Shown here piece by piece: positions 38,298 through 48,249 of a stretch of DNA of 64,000 nt (its first letter is position 1; each line of letters opens with the position of its first letter). Source of the DNA: Haematococcus lacustris (Eukaryota; Chlorophyta; Chlorophyceae; Chlamydomonadales; Haematococcaceae); NCBI GenBank assembly GCA_030144725.1, contig JASKMD010000010.1, forward strand, positions 3,745,713 to 3,809,712, given 5' to 3'. The notes beneath the pieces are model-generated. The model ran no database searches. It worked only from the letters and a program-made list of their open reading frames with translations, and was not told where the DNA came from. The translations under genes and the position numbers were made by a program.

Positions 38298-39435
38298 CAA
38301 CCAGTACTGGCTGGCTGGCTGTGACCACTACTGGCTGAGTGACCAGTACTGGCTGGATTGCCAGTACTGGCTTGTTGACCAGCACTGGCTGGCTGACCAC
38401 TACTGGCTGGCTGTGACCAGTACTGGCTGGCTGACCAGTACTGGTTGGCTGACCAGTACTGGTTGGCTTGCTGTGACCAGTACTGGCTGGCTGACCAGTA
38501 CTGGCTGGCTGACCAGTACTGGTTGGCTGGCTGTGACCAGTACTGGCTGGCTGACCAGTACTGTTTGACTGACCAGTACTGGTTGACTGGCTGTGACCAG
38601 TACTGGCTGGCTGCCCAGTACTGGTTGGCTGACCAGTACTGGCTGGCTGACCAGTACTGGCTGGCTGACCAGTACTGGTTGGCTGACCAGTACTGGCTGG
38701 CTGACCAGTACTGGTTGGCTAGCTGTGACCAGTACTGGCTGGCTGACCAGTACTGATTGGCTGACCAGTACTGGTTGGCTGGCAGTGACCAGTACTGGCT
38801 GGCTGACTAGTACTGGTTGGCTGACCAGTACTGGTTGCCTGGCTGTGACCAGTACTGGCTGGCTGACCAGTACTGGCTGGCTGACCAGTACTGGTTGGCT
38901 GGCTGTGACCAGTACTGGCTGGCTGACCAGTACTGGTTGGCTAGCTGTGACCAGTACTGGCTGGCTGACCAGTACTGGTTGGCTGACCAGTACTGGCTTG
39001 CTGGCAGTGACCAGTACTGGCTGGCTGACCAGTACTGGTTGCCTGGCTGTGACCAGTACTGGCTGGCTTACCAGTACTGGCTGGCTGACCAGTACTGGTT
39101 GGCTGGCTGTGACCAGTACTGGCTGGCTGACCAGTACTGGTTGGCTGACCAGTACTGGTTGGCTGGCTGTGACCAGTACTGGCTGGCTGCCCAGTACTGG
39201 TTGGCTGACCAGTACTGGCTGGCTGACCAGTACTGGCTGGCTGACCGGTACTGGTTGGCTGACCAGTACTGGCTGGCTGACCAGTACTGGTTGGCTAGCT
39301 GTGACCAGTACTGGCTGGCTGACCAGTACTGATTGGCTGACCAGTACTGGTTGGCTGGCAGTGACCAGTACTGGCTGGCTGACCAGTACTGGTTGGCTGA
39401 CCTGTACTGGTTGCTTGGCTGTGACCAGTACTGCC
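38298..39435. repeat. Internal CCAGTACTGG array with about 580-bp higher-order repeat
   Basis: Around 58 copies of ACCAGTACTGG(C/T) separated by short TGGCTG-type spacers (18-bp or 24-bp periods). The pattern beginning GGCTGCCCAGTACTGG at about 38608 recurs at about 39188. A few units are degenerate (ACCGGTACTGG, ACCTGTACTGG). Long frames on both strands are by-products of the repeat. Confidence 0.95.
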
Positions 39436-39517
39436 ATGATCATAGCCAAACATCAACAGCCCACCCTGACTGCAGACAAGCATAGAGTGCATGTTGTGGC
39501 CCTTGTTTGTTCTGCAG

Positions 39518-40879
39518 GTAGCGGCGATAGCACCAGCCAGAAAGCGAGGCCGCACGCCAGACACACCACCAGCGTCAGATACATCACATGCGTCACATTC
39601 ACAGGCGACATCAGACAGCCACTCGGCGTTACCCAGAGCAGCTGGCAGCAATGAGCAGGTAACATTAGCATGCCATAGCCCTGGTTCTAGCCCTAGCCCT
39701 AGCCCTAGCCCTAGCCCTAACCCTAGCCCTAGCCCTAGCCCTAGCCCTAGCCCTAGCCCTAGCCCTATCCCTATCCCTAACCCTAGCCCTAGCCCTAGCC
39801 CTAGCCCTAGCCCTAACCCTAAATCGACCTCATCCCCACGTCAATGCCTAGCCCTAACCCTAGCCCTAGCCCTAGACCTAGACCTAGACCTAGTCCTAGC
39901 CCTAACCCTAACCCTAGCCCTAGCCCTAGCCCTAGCCCTAGCCCTAGCCCTAGCCCTAGCCCTAGCCCTAGCCCTAGCCCTAGCCCTAGCCCTAGCCCTA
40001 ACCCTAGCCCTATCCCTAGCCCTAGCCCTAGCCCTAGCCCTAGCCCTAGCCCTATCACTAGCCCTAGCCCTAGCCCTAGCCCTAGCCCTAGCCCTAGCCC
40101 TAACCATAGCCCTAGCCCTAACCCTAGCCCTAGCCCTAGCCCTAACCAATCAATAACATGTGCTTGCTCTGTGTGTCATGCCTTCAGTGGCTGTTGGCAG
40201 CATACCCTGACGGCAACCCCCATGTGCCAGAGGAGGAGGACCCACAGCGATGGCGTGAGGCAGTGCAGCAGCGCGGTGTTGCAAGGACCCGCCTCCCAGC
40301 TCACCTCAGGGCTAACAAACTCCGTGTGTGGGCATGCCAGTTGCTGGCATTGGAGTTCGGCAGGGCCATCTTCCACGACATCCACCTTTGCAAGAAAGTC
40401 TTACAGGCTGCAGCGAAGGGCGTGAACTACAGCACCGGCCAGCGGCTCCAAATGCCCTTCACCACCCCCAATACAGATGGCAGCCTCCCTGACTCCGTAT
40501 CCATGTCAGCCTGCACGACAGCTCGGGCTATACGCAGCATCGAGAGGCAGCAGGGCATAGCAGCCCAGGGAGGAGAGGCAGGAGAAGCAGCCCAGCTCAA
40601 GCTGAAGCAGTGGGCGACAGCATTCCAGGTTGCTGAGGACTACCTGAACAGCTTGCAGCAGTATGCTGTCAGCCTGTCCCAGATCACGCTGCGTGGGGGC
40701 ACCGTGCTGGTGAATGACGCCAAGTATGGGCGCGACGTGGAAGGGGAGGACCTGCCCCGGGTGCCGGCCACAAGGTTGGTGCCAGCACAGGCGCTGCATG
40801 TTGACGTGGAGCCGATTCAGCCGCTCAAAGGACGCAAGGGCAGATCAAGCAAGGCAGCCAAGCCAAGGCGACCAGCAGT

Positions 40880-40971
<92 letters not shown>

Positions 40972-41681
40972 GCACCAGCAGCAGCCCCCCTCCCCCTCAG
41001 GCCCCCCCCACTTCTACGCCTGGTGCACCCTCAGCAGCACGGCCTGCACCGTTCAGCTGGGATCGTGATGGCCTGGTGCTAATCATAGCATTGGAGCTGA
41101 CACGCGTCCTGGTCATCCCAGACAGCCACATCAAGGTGCTGCTGGTGGAGTCCAAGAACAAGGGCGACATCGATGCCAAACAATTCAAGGAGCAGATGGA
41201 TGCTGTGGACAAGATGCAGGTTTACCGGGTGACCTTGCAGCCAGGGGAGGTGCTGGGCATGCGTGGCTACACGATCCATGCGGGGGATTGTGGGCTGGAG
41301 GGCAGCGCCTCCACCAGGGTGCATTTCTATGGCAGCCAGGGGTATGTCAATGACGAGACATGCTTTGTGGCAGCGATACACAAGCAGCTGCTGTATAAGT
41401 GCCAACCCACCAGCCCACCGCAGCGTCTCATCGAGCAGGAGCAGTATTGGCCACTGGGTTTGGAAGAGCACCAAGCTGGCGTGTTTGGCCCGCCTGTGCC
41501 ATATGTGCCTCCTGCATTGGAGCCTGTGGACGAGCTGTTTGAGACGGATAGTCTGTTGCCTGATGATCAGGTGCAGAAGCTGTTGACCTATATCTTGAGC
41601 CATAAGGCAGCAGCTTATGCTGCAGAGAAGGCTCAGGAAAAGGCGAAGGAACAGGCAGCTAAGAGGGCCAAGCGTGCATGA
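39518..41681 (+). CDS. Dioxygenase-like gene (HxD...H...R) carried by the element
   Basis: Exons: 39518-39658 (phase 0; upstream exon and start not resolved) and 40188-41681 (stop). The donor is CAG|GTAACA and the acceptor CTTCAG. Exon 1 has a basic AT-hook-like patch PARKRGRTP. Exon 2 (497 codons) has an N-terminal helical part, then ALHVDVEP (HxD), then a linker with about 30 alanines from a GCA repeat, then [19 protein letters not shown] and [20 protein letters not shown] followed by a conserved-type Arg in TRVHFY. The order HxD, distal His, Arg is that of double-stranded beta-helix 2-oxoglutarate/Fe(II) dioxygenases. Whether it is TET/JBP-, PhyH- or JmjC-like cannot be told. It could also be a cupin without that activity. 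A basic coiled tail ends it. The telomere-like array lies in its intron. Confidence 0.6.
39686..40145. repeat. Telomere-like hexamer array, C-rich on + strand
   Basis: CCCTAG hexamers with CCCTAA, CCTATC and CCTAGA variants, inside the intron 39659-40187 of the dioxygenase-like gene. The orientation is inverted relative to 30161-30546. Variants such as CCTAGACCTAGACC (39890) echo the GGTCTA variants of the other array. Confidence 0.95.
40879..40970. repeat. (GCA)n run coding for polyalanine
   Basis: About 30 GCA codons in frame within the dioxygenase-like gene, giving an uninterrupted Ala tract between the HxD motif and the second half of the fold. Confidence 0.95.
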
Positions 41682-41897
41682 TAGATTGCAGGGGACCAGA
41701 CATCTATGTGTCGCCTGAACATTGAATGCATCTGCTTTCATTGCCTTGACAGACTCTGCACACATGGAGCTAGCTGCAACATGAATGCCTTGCACATGTA
41801 ATCAGCTACATACGTTGGTGAAACATCAAATACTTCACCAACCAACTACAAGAAAGCAGAAACAATCACTCCACGGTATTGATACACAACCCAGAAC

Positions 41898-43640
41898 CAG
41901 TACTGGGCGAAAGTCAACCAGTACTGGTCGTAAGTAAACAAGTACAGGCAAATTCAAACTTGTACTGGTTGACTTATGACCAGTACTGGTTAGTGAACCA
42001 GCGCTGGTCGATGATAGTCAACCAGTACTGGTTTGAATCCGACCAGTACTGGACTGGATCCCACCAGTACTTGTGAAAAGTCTACCAGTACTGGTCATAA
42101 GAAAACCAGTTTTGGTTCTGGGCAAACCAGTATTGGTCAACAGTCAACCAGTACTGGTCGTAAGTCAACCAGTACTGGTTGTGTGTTAACCAGTACTGTT
42201 TGAATGTGAACCAGTACTGGTTTGGGTTAAACCAGTACTGGTTGGGGGTGGACCAGTACTGGTTGGGGGTGAACCAGTACTGGTTGGGGGTGAACCAGTA
42301 CTGGTTGGGGGTGGACCAGTACTGGTTGGGGGTGGACCAGTACTGGTTGGGGGGTGGACCAGTACTGGTTGGGGGTGGACCAGTACTGGTTGGTGGTGGA
42401 CCAGTACTGGTTGGGTGTGAACCAGTACTGGTTGGGGGGTGGACCAGTACTGGTTGGGGGTGGACCAATACTGGTTGGGGGTGGACCAGTACTGGTTGGG
42501 GGTGGACCAGTACTGGTTGGTGGTGAACCAGTACTGGTTGGGTGTCAGCCAGTACTGGTTGGGTGTGGACCAGTACTGGTTGGGGGTGGACCAGTACTGG
42601 TTGGGTGTGGACCAGTACTGGTTGGGTGTGGACCAGTACTGGTTGGGTGTGGACCAGTACTGGTTGGGGGTGGACCAGTATTGGTTGGGGGTGGACCAGT
42701 ACTGGTTGGGGGTGGATTAGTACTGGTTGGGGGTGGACCAGTACTGGTTGGGTGTGGACCAGTACTGGTTGGGTGTGAACCAGTACTGGTTGGGGGGTGG
42801 ACCAGTACTGGTTGGGGGGTGGACCAGTACTGGTTGGGGGGCGACCAGTACTGGTTGGGGGTGGACCAGTACTGGTTGGGGGTGGACCAGTACTGGTTGG
42901 GTGTGGACCAGTACTGGTTGGGGGTGGACCAGTACTGGTTGGGGGTGGACCAGTACTGGTTGGGGGTGGACCTGTACTGGTTGGGGGGTGGACCAGTACT
43001 GGTTGGGAGAGGACCAGTACTGGTTGGGTGTGAACCAGTACTGGTTGGGGGTGGACCAGTACTGGTTGGGGGTGAACCAGTACTGGTTGGGGGTGAACCA
43101 GTACTGGTTGGGGGTGGACCAGTACTGGTTGGGGGTGGACCAGTACTGGTTGGGTGTGGACCAGTACTGGTTGGGGGTGGACCAGTACTGGTTGGGGGGT
43201 GGACCAGTACTGGTTGGGGGTGGACCAGTACTGGTTGTGGGTGGACCAGTACTGGTTGGGGGGGCGACCAGTACTGGTTGGGGGTGGACCAGTACTGGTT
43301 GGGTGTGAACCAGTACTGGTTGGGGGTGGACCAGTACTGGTTGGGGGTGGACCAGTACTGGTTGGGTGTGGACCAGTACTGGTTGGGTGTGGACCAGTAC
43401 TGGTTGGGGTTGGACCAGTACTGGTTGGGGGTGGACCAGTACTGGTTGGGTGTGGACCAGTACTGGTTGGGTGTGGACCAGTACTGGTTGGGGGGGCGAC
43501 CAGTACTGGTTGGGGGTGGACCAGTACTGGTTGGGGGTGGACCAGTACTGGTTGGGTGTGGACCAGTACTGGTTGGGGGGGCGACCAGTACTGGTTGGGG
43601 GTGGACCAGTACTGGTTGGGGGTGGACCAGTACTGGTTTT
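41898..43640. repeat. Right subterminal CCAGTACTGG array, about 21-bp period
   Basis: About 80 copies of ACCAGTACTGGT. The first dozen have variable spacers; the rest have TGGGGGTGG-type spacers (TTGGGGGTGGA, TTGGGTGTGGA, TTGGGGGGCGA). It ends 132 bp before the right TIR. The long frames on both strands (DQYWLGV peptides) are repeat by-products. Confidence 0.95.
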
Positions 43641-43772
43641 CTCGTATCTCCTCAGCCCGATTTTTCCTCGATTTTAGGTTTACACCCCCATTCTTAGAAC
43701 CGCTAAAAAATACATTCCATCAAGCCACTTTGTCAAAATTTTCAACTTTTCCCATGAACTTTTCTGCGAGTG

Positions 43773-44772
43773 TAACTGGGGTTTAGGCCATTGCGCCCAG
43801 TTAAAAGATTTGCCTTCAGGGCCAGTTAAATTAGTAAGTGGAACAGCAATGGAACTAAAATTACGCACAAAATTACGTACATAATTAGCCATGCCAAGGA
43901 ATGACTGCAGAGCTGTCAGGTTCGTAGGAACTGGCCAGTCTTTGATAGCAGTCACCTTGCTGGGGTCTACAGCTACACCATCTTTAGAGATGATGTGCCC
44001 CAGGAAAGGTAGAGACTCTTTCAAGAATTCACATTTGGATAATTTAGCAAAATATTTATGTTGTCTCAGCAAACTGAATATTTCACGAAGGTGTGACAGG
44101 TGCTCCTGGATAGACTTGGACATGATTAAAATGTCATCAAGATATACCAGAGCACACCGGTCAATCACCGTGGCAAATGCCTGGTTCATTGCCCGTTGAA
44201 ATGTAGCGGGAGCATTGGTTAAACCAAAGCATAACACTTTATATTGATAGTGTCCCATGGGCGTCCTAAACGCAGTTTTAGGAATATCCTCATCAGGTAT
44301 TCTGATTTGATGATAGCCAGCCTGGAGATCCAGGGAGGAAAATACAGTCATACCCGACAATTTATCAAATAAATCATCAATTCTGGGGAGAGGGTACCGA
44401 TCACGTATAGTGAGCTTGTTAAGCTGGCGGTAGTCTACGCACATGCGTAGCTCACCGGACTTCTTCTTTACAAAAAGAACTGGTGCTGCAAATGGGGAGG
44501 AGCTAGGCTCTATCAGCCCTTTGGACAACATGTCAGTGACCTGTTTTTTAACTTCTTCCTGTTCTGGCTGGCTCATCCTATAACTGGGCCTGGCAGGAGG
44601 TTTAGCACCATCTTGCAGGGGTATAGAGTGCCCTACATCACGTGCAGGAGGCAACCCAGTGATAGGCTCAAACACATCAGAGAACTCCATAAGGAGGCTC
44701 TTTAACTGTGCCGCCTGCTCAGGGGGAACACAAGGTGGGTCTTGCAGGTTCTCATAAGAGACCAGTGCTACC
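43773..44772 (-). pseudogene. pol segment: reverse transcriptase
   Basis: Ty3/gypsy RT in one open frame between the two insertions. Visible motifs: SPFAAPVLFVKKKSGELRMC, VDYRQLNKLTIRDRYPLPRI, FSSLDLQAGYHQI, FGLTNAPATFQ, the catalytic YLDDILI, and the thumb-region LGHIISKDGV and LQSFLGMANYVRNF. The frame enters from the second hAT at its GTGCTACC target site and leaves into the 14.1-kb element at its TA target site. In this locus the polypeptide is interrupted on both sides, so the copy cannot make a normal pol. Confidence 0.95.
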
Positions 44773-45287
44773 CAGGGTTCGACCCCCCGTACGGGGCCCG
44801 TACTTTTGACCCATTTTGGCGAGGGCCCCCGTAACTGGGCCGAAGGCCCAGTACGGGGGCCCGTGGTTTTCAAAATTTGGGTTACGGGGGGGAGTTCACG
44901 GGCTACCTACGGGCGCCTGATATTCTTAGTTGCGCCCGTACATATCTCAAACCTAACTCACGGCTGCGTTATCAGATAGCCAGGGGAAAGCCAGGCAAGA
45001 AAGTAAGGCAGACTCCGTCGGACCAGCGACAGATGACAATTCAGATGGCGCTTGGTGGGTACCATCGCATCGTTGACATCTTCGACGTTGACATCTCCGC
45101 GTTCACATGTTAACTCATGTTAACTTCTTGAACCGCGCAGACCACGCAGCCCGCAATCCCGCCTTTCCCGATGAAAGTGGCCTTGTCAGCCGAATGCGCC
45201 CAATGCGGGGAGGATTAAACTGGTTTGGGGTATAATATGTCTGATAATTACCATTTAGCATTCTTTATAAGTGCTGCAGCAGGTCCT

Positions 45288-45905
45288 GCACGTCAGCAGC
45301 AGCAGGGCAGCATCACGGTAGCAGCAGCAGGGCAGCAGCATAATGGCAGTGGAGCAGCAACAGGGCAGCAGCTGCAGCAGCATGGCTGCAGCAGCAGGAG
45401 GGTAGCAGCAGCAGGGCAGCAGCTGCATCAGCAGGGCAACAGCAGCAGGACAGCAGCAGCAGGAGCAGGGCAGTAGCAGCAGCAGGGCTGCGCAGCAGCA
45501 GCAGCAGCAGCAGAGCAGCAGCAGGGCAGCGGCAGCAGCAGCAGGGCAGCATTAGGGCTAAAATGCTGCCATGCTGCTGCTAAAGTGCTGCACCATCGGC
45601 AGGGCACCATCAGCAGGGCAGCTGCAGCATGGCAGCAGCAGCATGGCAACAGCAGCAGTAGGGCATCACAGCAGCAGGGGAGCAGCAGCAGGGCTGCAGC
45701 TACAGCGGCAGGGCAGCAGCAGCAGGGCAGCGGTATCAGGGGCAGCGGCAGCAGCAGCAGCAGCAGGGTAGAAGCGGCAGGGCAGCAGCAGCAGCAGCAG
45801 CGGCAGGGCAGCTACAGCAATGCAGCAGCGGCAGCAGCAGCAGCAGCAGGGCAGCTACAGCAGGGCAGCAACGTCATCAGCAGCAGGGCAGCATCACGGT
45901 AGCAG
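45288..45905. repeat. CAG/GCA-rich satellite
   Basis: A long run of AGCAGCAGCAGGGCAGC-type sequence. Open frames in several phases give polyGln, polySer, polyAla or Leu/Cys peptides and are not called as genes. GGCAGCATCACGGTAGCAGC occurs at both ends (45306 and 45888), suggesting internal duplication. Confidence 0.9.
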
Positions 45906-46081
45906 CAGCAGGGCAGGAGCCCAGCCCCCTCCCCTTCCAGCCCAACCTCTTCGGCTCCGTCCACCCCGCAGCCAGTGACCAGCCTTAGCCCAGACGATCC
46001 TATTCTCATTGACCAAGAGCCAGCACCTTCCAGCATCCGCAGAGGCCACAAGAGTGCAATCGTGAGGCTAAGCAGAAGGAG

Positions 46082-47208
46082 TTGCAAGCAAAGTACCCAT
46101 GGTGCAGGTTCAGTGGCGGATGCAACGAGAGAGGCACCCCCCAAGCCCACTGCTCCACTTGCTTGGAGCACAAGCCCAACTCATCTCTATTCGCAAAGGC
46201 GCACTCCTACAAATTAGTCCCTGCATTCTTCCCTGCACCTTTGGCCAACCTTGTCCGATCGGGCTGCAATTTTGATAGATGGTGTTTTGCAGAAAATAAA
46301 ACATATCGTTTTTTGAAAATATTTCTCAAAAAACAATATGTTTTATTTTCTGTAAAACACCATCTATCAAAATTTCAGCCCGATCGGACAAGGTTGGCCA
46401 AAAGTGCAGGGAAGAATGCAGGGACTAATTTGTAGGAGTGCGAGTGGTGGTGGTGGGGCTGTGACGTGTGAGGCGGAGCTGGCCCAACACGCCAAGAGCA
46501 AGGCCCATTCAGAAGCCATCGGCATGGCACAGCGTGCTGGGGGGGGTGCCAGCTCCATCAAGCAGCTGCGAAGGCTGCAACAACAACAGTGGTCCAAGGC
46601 ACCTACCGTTGCATGGTGTTGGCAGCCCTCTTCATGGTGTTGTGGGGCCACTCAGCCATGTCCTTTGCAGCCCACCTCCAGTTTGCCACTCATAGTGGGG
46701 CACCAGCTATGCCGCATGACTTCAGTGCCACCCGTTACTTCAATGCCGCCCTTTACTCTATTAGCCAAACCCTCCTCACTCAACAGCTAGCAGCTGTACG
46801 AGCCAGCCCCTATTCAGCTTGTTAGCTGACAGCAGCACGGACGTGGGAACTGAGTACCATTTGCTCCTCTACGTGCGCTATCTGGAGCCATCGTCCTTTA
46901 TCTACCACACCTCTTTCTTATGCGCTGTCAAAGTGGTGGGGGCCACATCTGAGCACATCACAGCTGTCATACTGCGTGTGATTGACACCCTCAGCCTAGA
47001 TGTTGGCAAGCTTGTGGCTTTCTGCTCTGTTGGTGCCAGCACCTTCATGGGGGGTCACAATGGGGTCATGGGGGCTCACAATGGGGGGAAGAGAGAGCGC
47101 AATAAGAGCATGAGTGAGAGCATGAGTCAAGTGATGAAGTGGATGAGGCCTTGTTTGGCACGGAGGCAGGTGGAGTCCCAAAGGACACCTTTGAAGCCTC
47201 CTTGTTAG
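46082..47208 (+). pseudogene. hAT transposase remnant
   Basis: Pieces in order: a Cys/His region resembling the TTF-type zinc finger of hAT transposases (KYPWCRF, QAHCSTC, SSLFAKAH, then after the foldback AELAQHAKSKAHSEA); a middle helical part (46589-46825); and the catalytic start LLADSSTDVGTEYHLLLYVR, whose D corresponds to the first catalytic Asp. There is a frameshift at about 46815 between SPYS and LLAD. The second catalytic motif, usually DGA, reads SVGAST (about 47031), so the Asp is replaced. The C-terminal dimerisation region is missing. Non-functional. Confidence 0.8.
46200..46442. mobile_element. 243-bp foldback inside the hAT transposase
   Basis: The arms of about 115 bp starting CGCACTCCTACAAATTAG are inverted repeats with only a handful of mismatches and a loop of a few bases near 46320. 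It splits the zinc-finger region of the transposase, so it inserted after that gene existed. No clear TSD. Confidence 0.8.
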
Positions 47209-47354
47209 CTGCTGTAAGGTAACATGCCTCTTCCAAGCCGGCCGCAGGCCGGCAAAAATTCTTGGGGTATGAACAGTGTATAGGGTCCCCGTAGTTTACC
47301 CTGACATCAGTTAAGGGCGCCCTTAGACCAGATATCACCAACTGTCGAACCCTG

Positions 47355-48249
47355 GTGCTACCACACCTGTGCCTCCATCTTTGAGCCACTTAGCAGCCGT
47401 CTTGGCAGACAGAGGGGTATAAACCACCTCAGGGCCGGACACTAGGAAACCAGGAGGAATAGCATAGGCTTCTTTTACAGGTTTTACAGTTTGTAGAGAC
47501 TCAACTGTACAGTTAAATGACCCCTTCTTGCTTACCGCTGAAGGTAGTAAGGTAGGCTGGCCCTTAGGGGTCCGCAGGGTGAGAGACTTGTCGACATAGT
47601 CAAGCAAGGCCCCCTGCACAGTCAGCCAGTCAGCACCAAGCAGAATGTCATACTCATGTACAAGCTCTGGCATCACAGTCAAGGTGCAGAAGCAGCTAAA
47701 CTGTTGGATGGACAAGTGCACTTTGACATATTGTGTACAGTACACTGATTGATTATTAGCTACCTCATAACGAAGTGCCACAGGGTAATCATGCAGTCTC
47801 AACTTGTGTGTAGACACAAATGCTTCACTGATGAAGGAGTCATCAGCGCCACCATCAGCAAGGCAGAAGCATGCATGCTGACGGTCAAGGGTGCCAGCAA
47901 ATCTGAATCTCACCTTGCCATCACGTCCCACCATACCCAGCACATGTGCCTGTTGATGCTGAGCCACAGGGGGGACAGCAGTCTTACATGGCACATCATT
48001 CAAAGCAGGACTACACAGTCTTGCTGACAGGGCAGGCAGGGGCTCTACAGGGCAGGCAGGCAAAGAAGCTGTTGTTGAGTTGGCCTTGGGCACACTCACA
48101 TCATCATCAGCTCCTACAACAGCAGCATCATGCAACAGTTGTTCAGATTGAACCACAGCACAGTCCTGGCTGGCTGGCTGGGCAACACCCTAACGGTTGG
48201 TGGCAATACGGGCCCGGCTGACGCCACGGCGCATGCCCTGATCCCTAGG
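47355..48249 (-). pseudogene. pol segment: aspartic protease
   Basis: Retropepsin-like region in the same frame as gag but behind two in-frame TAG codons (48250-48252 and near 48195). The open part runs from 48156. The active-site segment reads CLADGGADDSFIS, where most relatives have D-S/T-G-A, so the second residue is Gly. The downstream hydrophobic flap/helix motif YDILLGADWL is typical. The frame ends in the TIR of the second hAT. Function in this copy is doubtful. Confidence 0.85.

Larger units (their letters stand above)
29677..43772. mobile_element. 14.1-kb CACTA-like element with GTAC palindrome arrays
   Basis: The left TIR is CACTCGTAGAAAAG (29677) and the right end is its inverse with one change (CTTTTCTGCGAGTG to 43772). 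Both are flanked by TA, and removing the element plus one TA keeps the host pol frame open. The TIR strongly resembles the plant CACTA/EnSpm consensus CACTACAAGAAAA. Palindromic CCAGTACTGG arrays sit about 130-165 bp inside each end, as expected for subterminal binding sites of an accessory transposition protein. The cargo is a spliced EnSpm-like gene (-), a dioxygenase-like gene (+), telomere-like arrays and satellites. A complete catalytic transposase domain is not seen. Superfamily by inference. Confidence 0.8.
44773..47354. mobile_element. Second hAT element, inserted between protease and RT
   Basis: The ends are CAGGGTTCGA (44773) and TCGAACCCTG (to 47354). There is an exact 8-bp TSD GTGCTACC at 44765-44772 and 47355-47362. 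Removal with one TSD keeps the pol frame open. The element is 2582 bp and carries decayed hAT transposase pieces on the + strand, a CAG-rich satellite and a foldback element. Confidence 0.95.

Noticed and set aside
38400..39654. Long ORFs of TSTGWL / DQYWLA / QPVLVS repeats
   Set aside because: These are by-products of the CCAGTACTGG array. They exist on both strands and in more than one frame and change phase with spacer length.
39491..40156. ORF running through the CCCTAG array (Pro/Ser, then Ala/Leu repeats)
   Set aside because: The non-repeat first part is better explained as an exon ending at the GTAACA donor at 39658, with the array in the intron.
42354..43697. 447-residue ORF of PVLVGG/DQYWLGV repeats
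   Set aside because: Array translation only; frame switches follow one-base spacer changes and no conserved non-repeat domain is present.
44785..44930. GTACGGGGCCCGTAC-rich stretch as part of the GTAC palindrome system
   Set aside because: It lies inside the end of the second hAT, outside the 14.1-kb element, and is not arrayed.
45288..45905. PolyGln/polySer protein gene
   Set aside because: Pure CAG-type repeat inside a hAT element; open in several frames and both strands.
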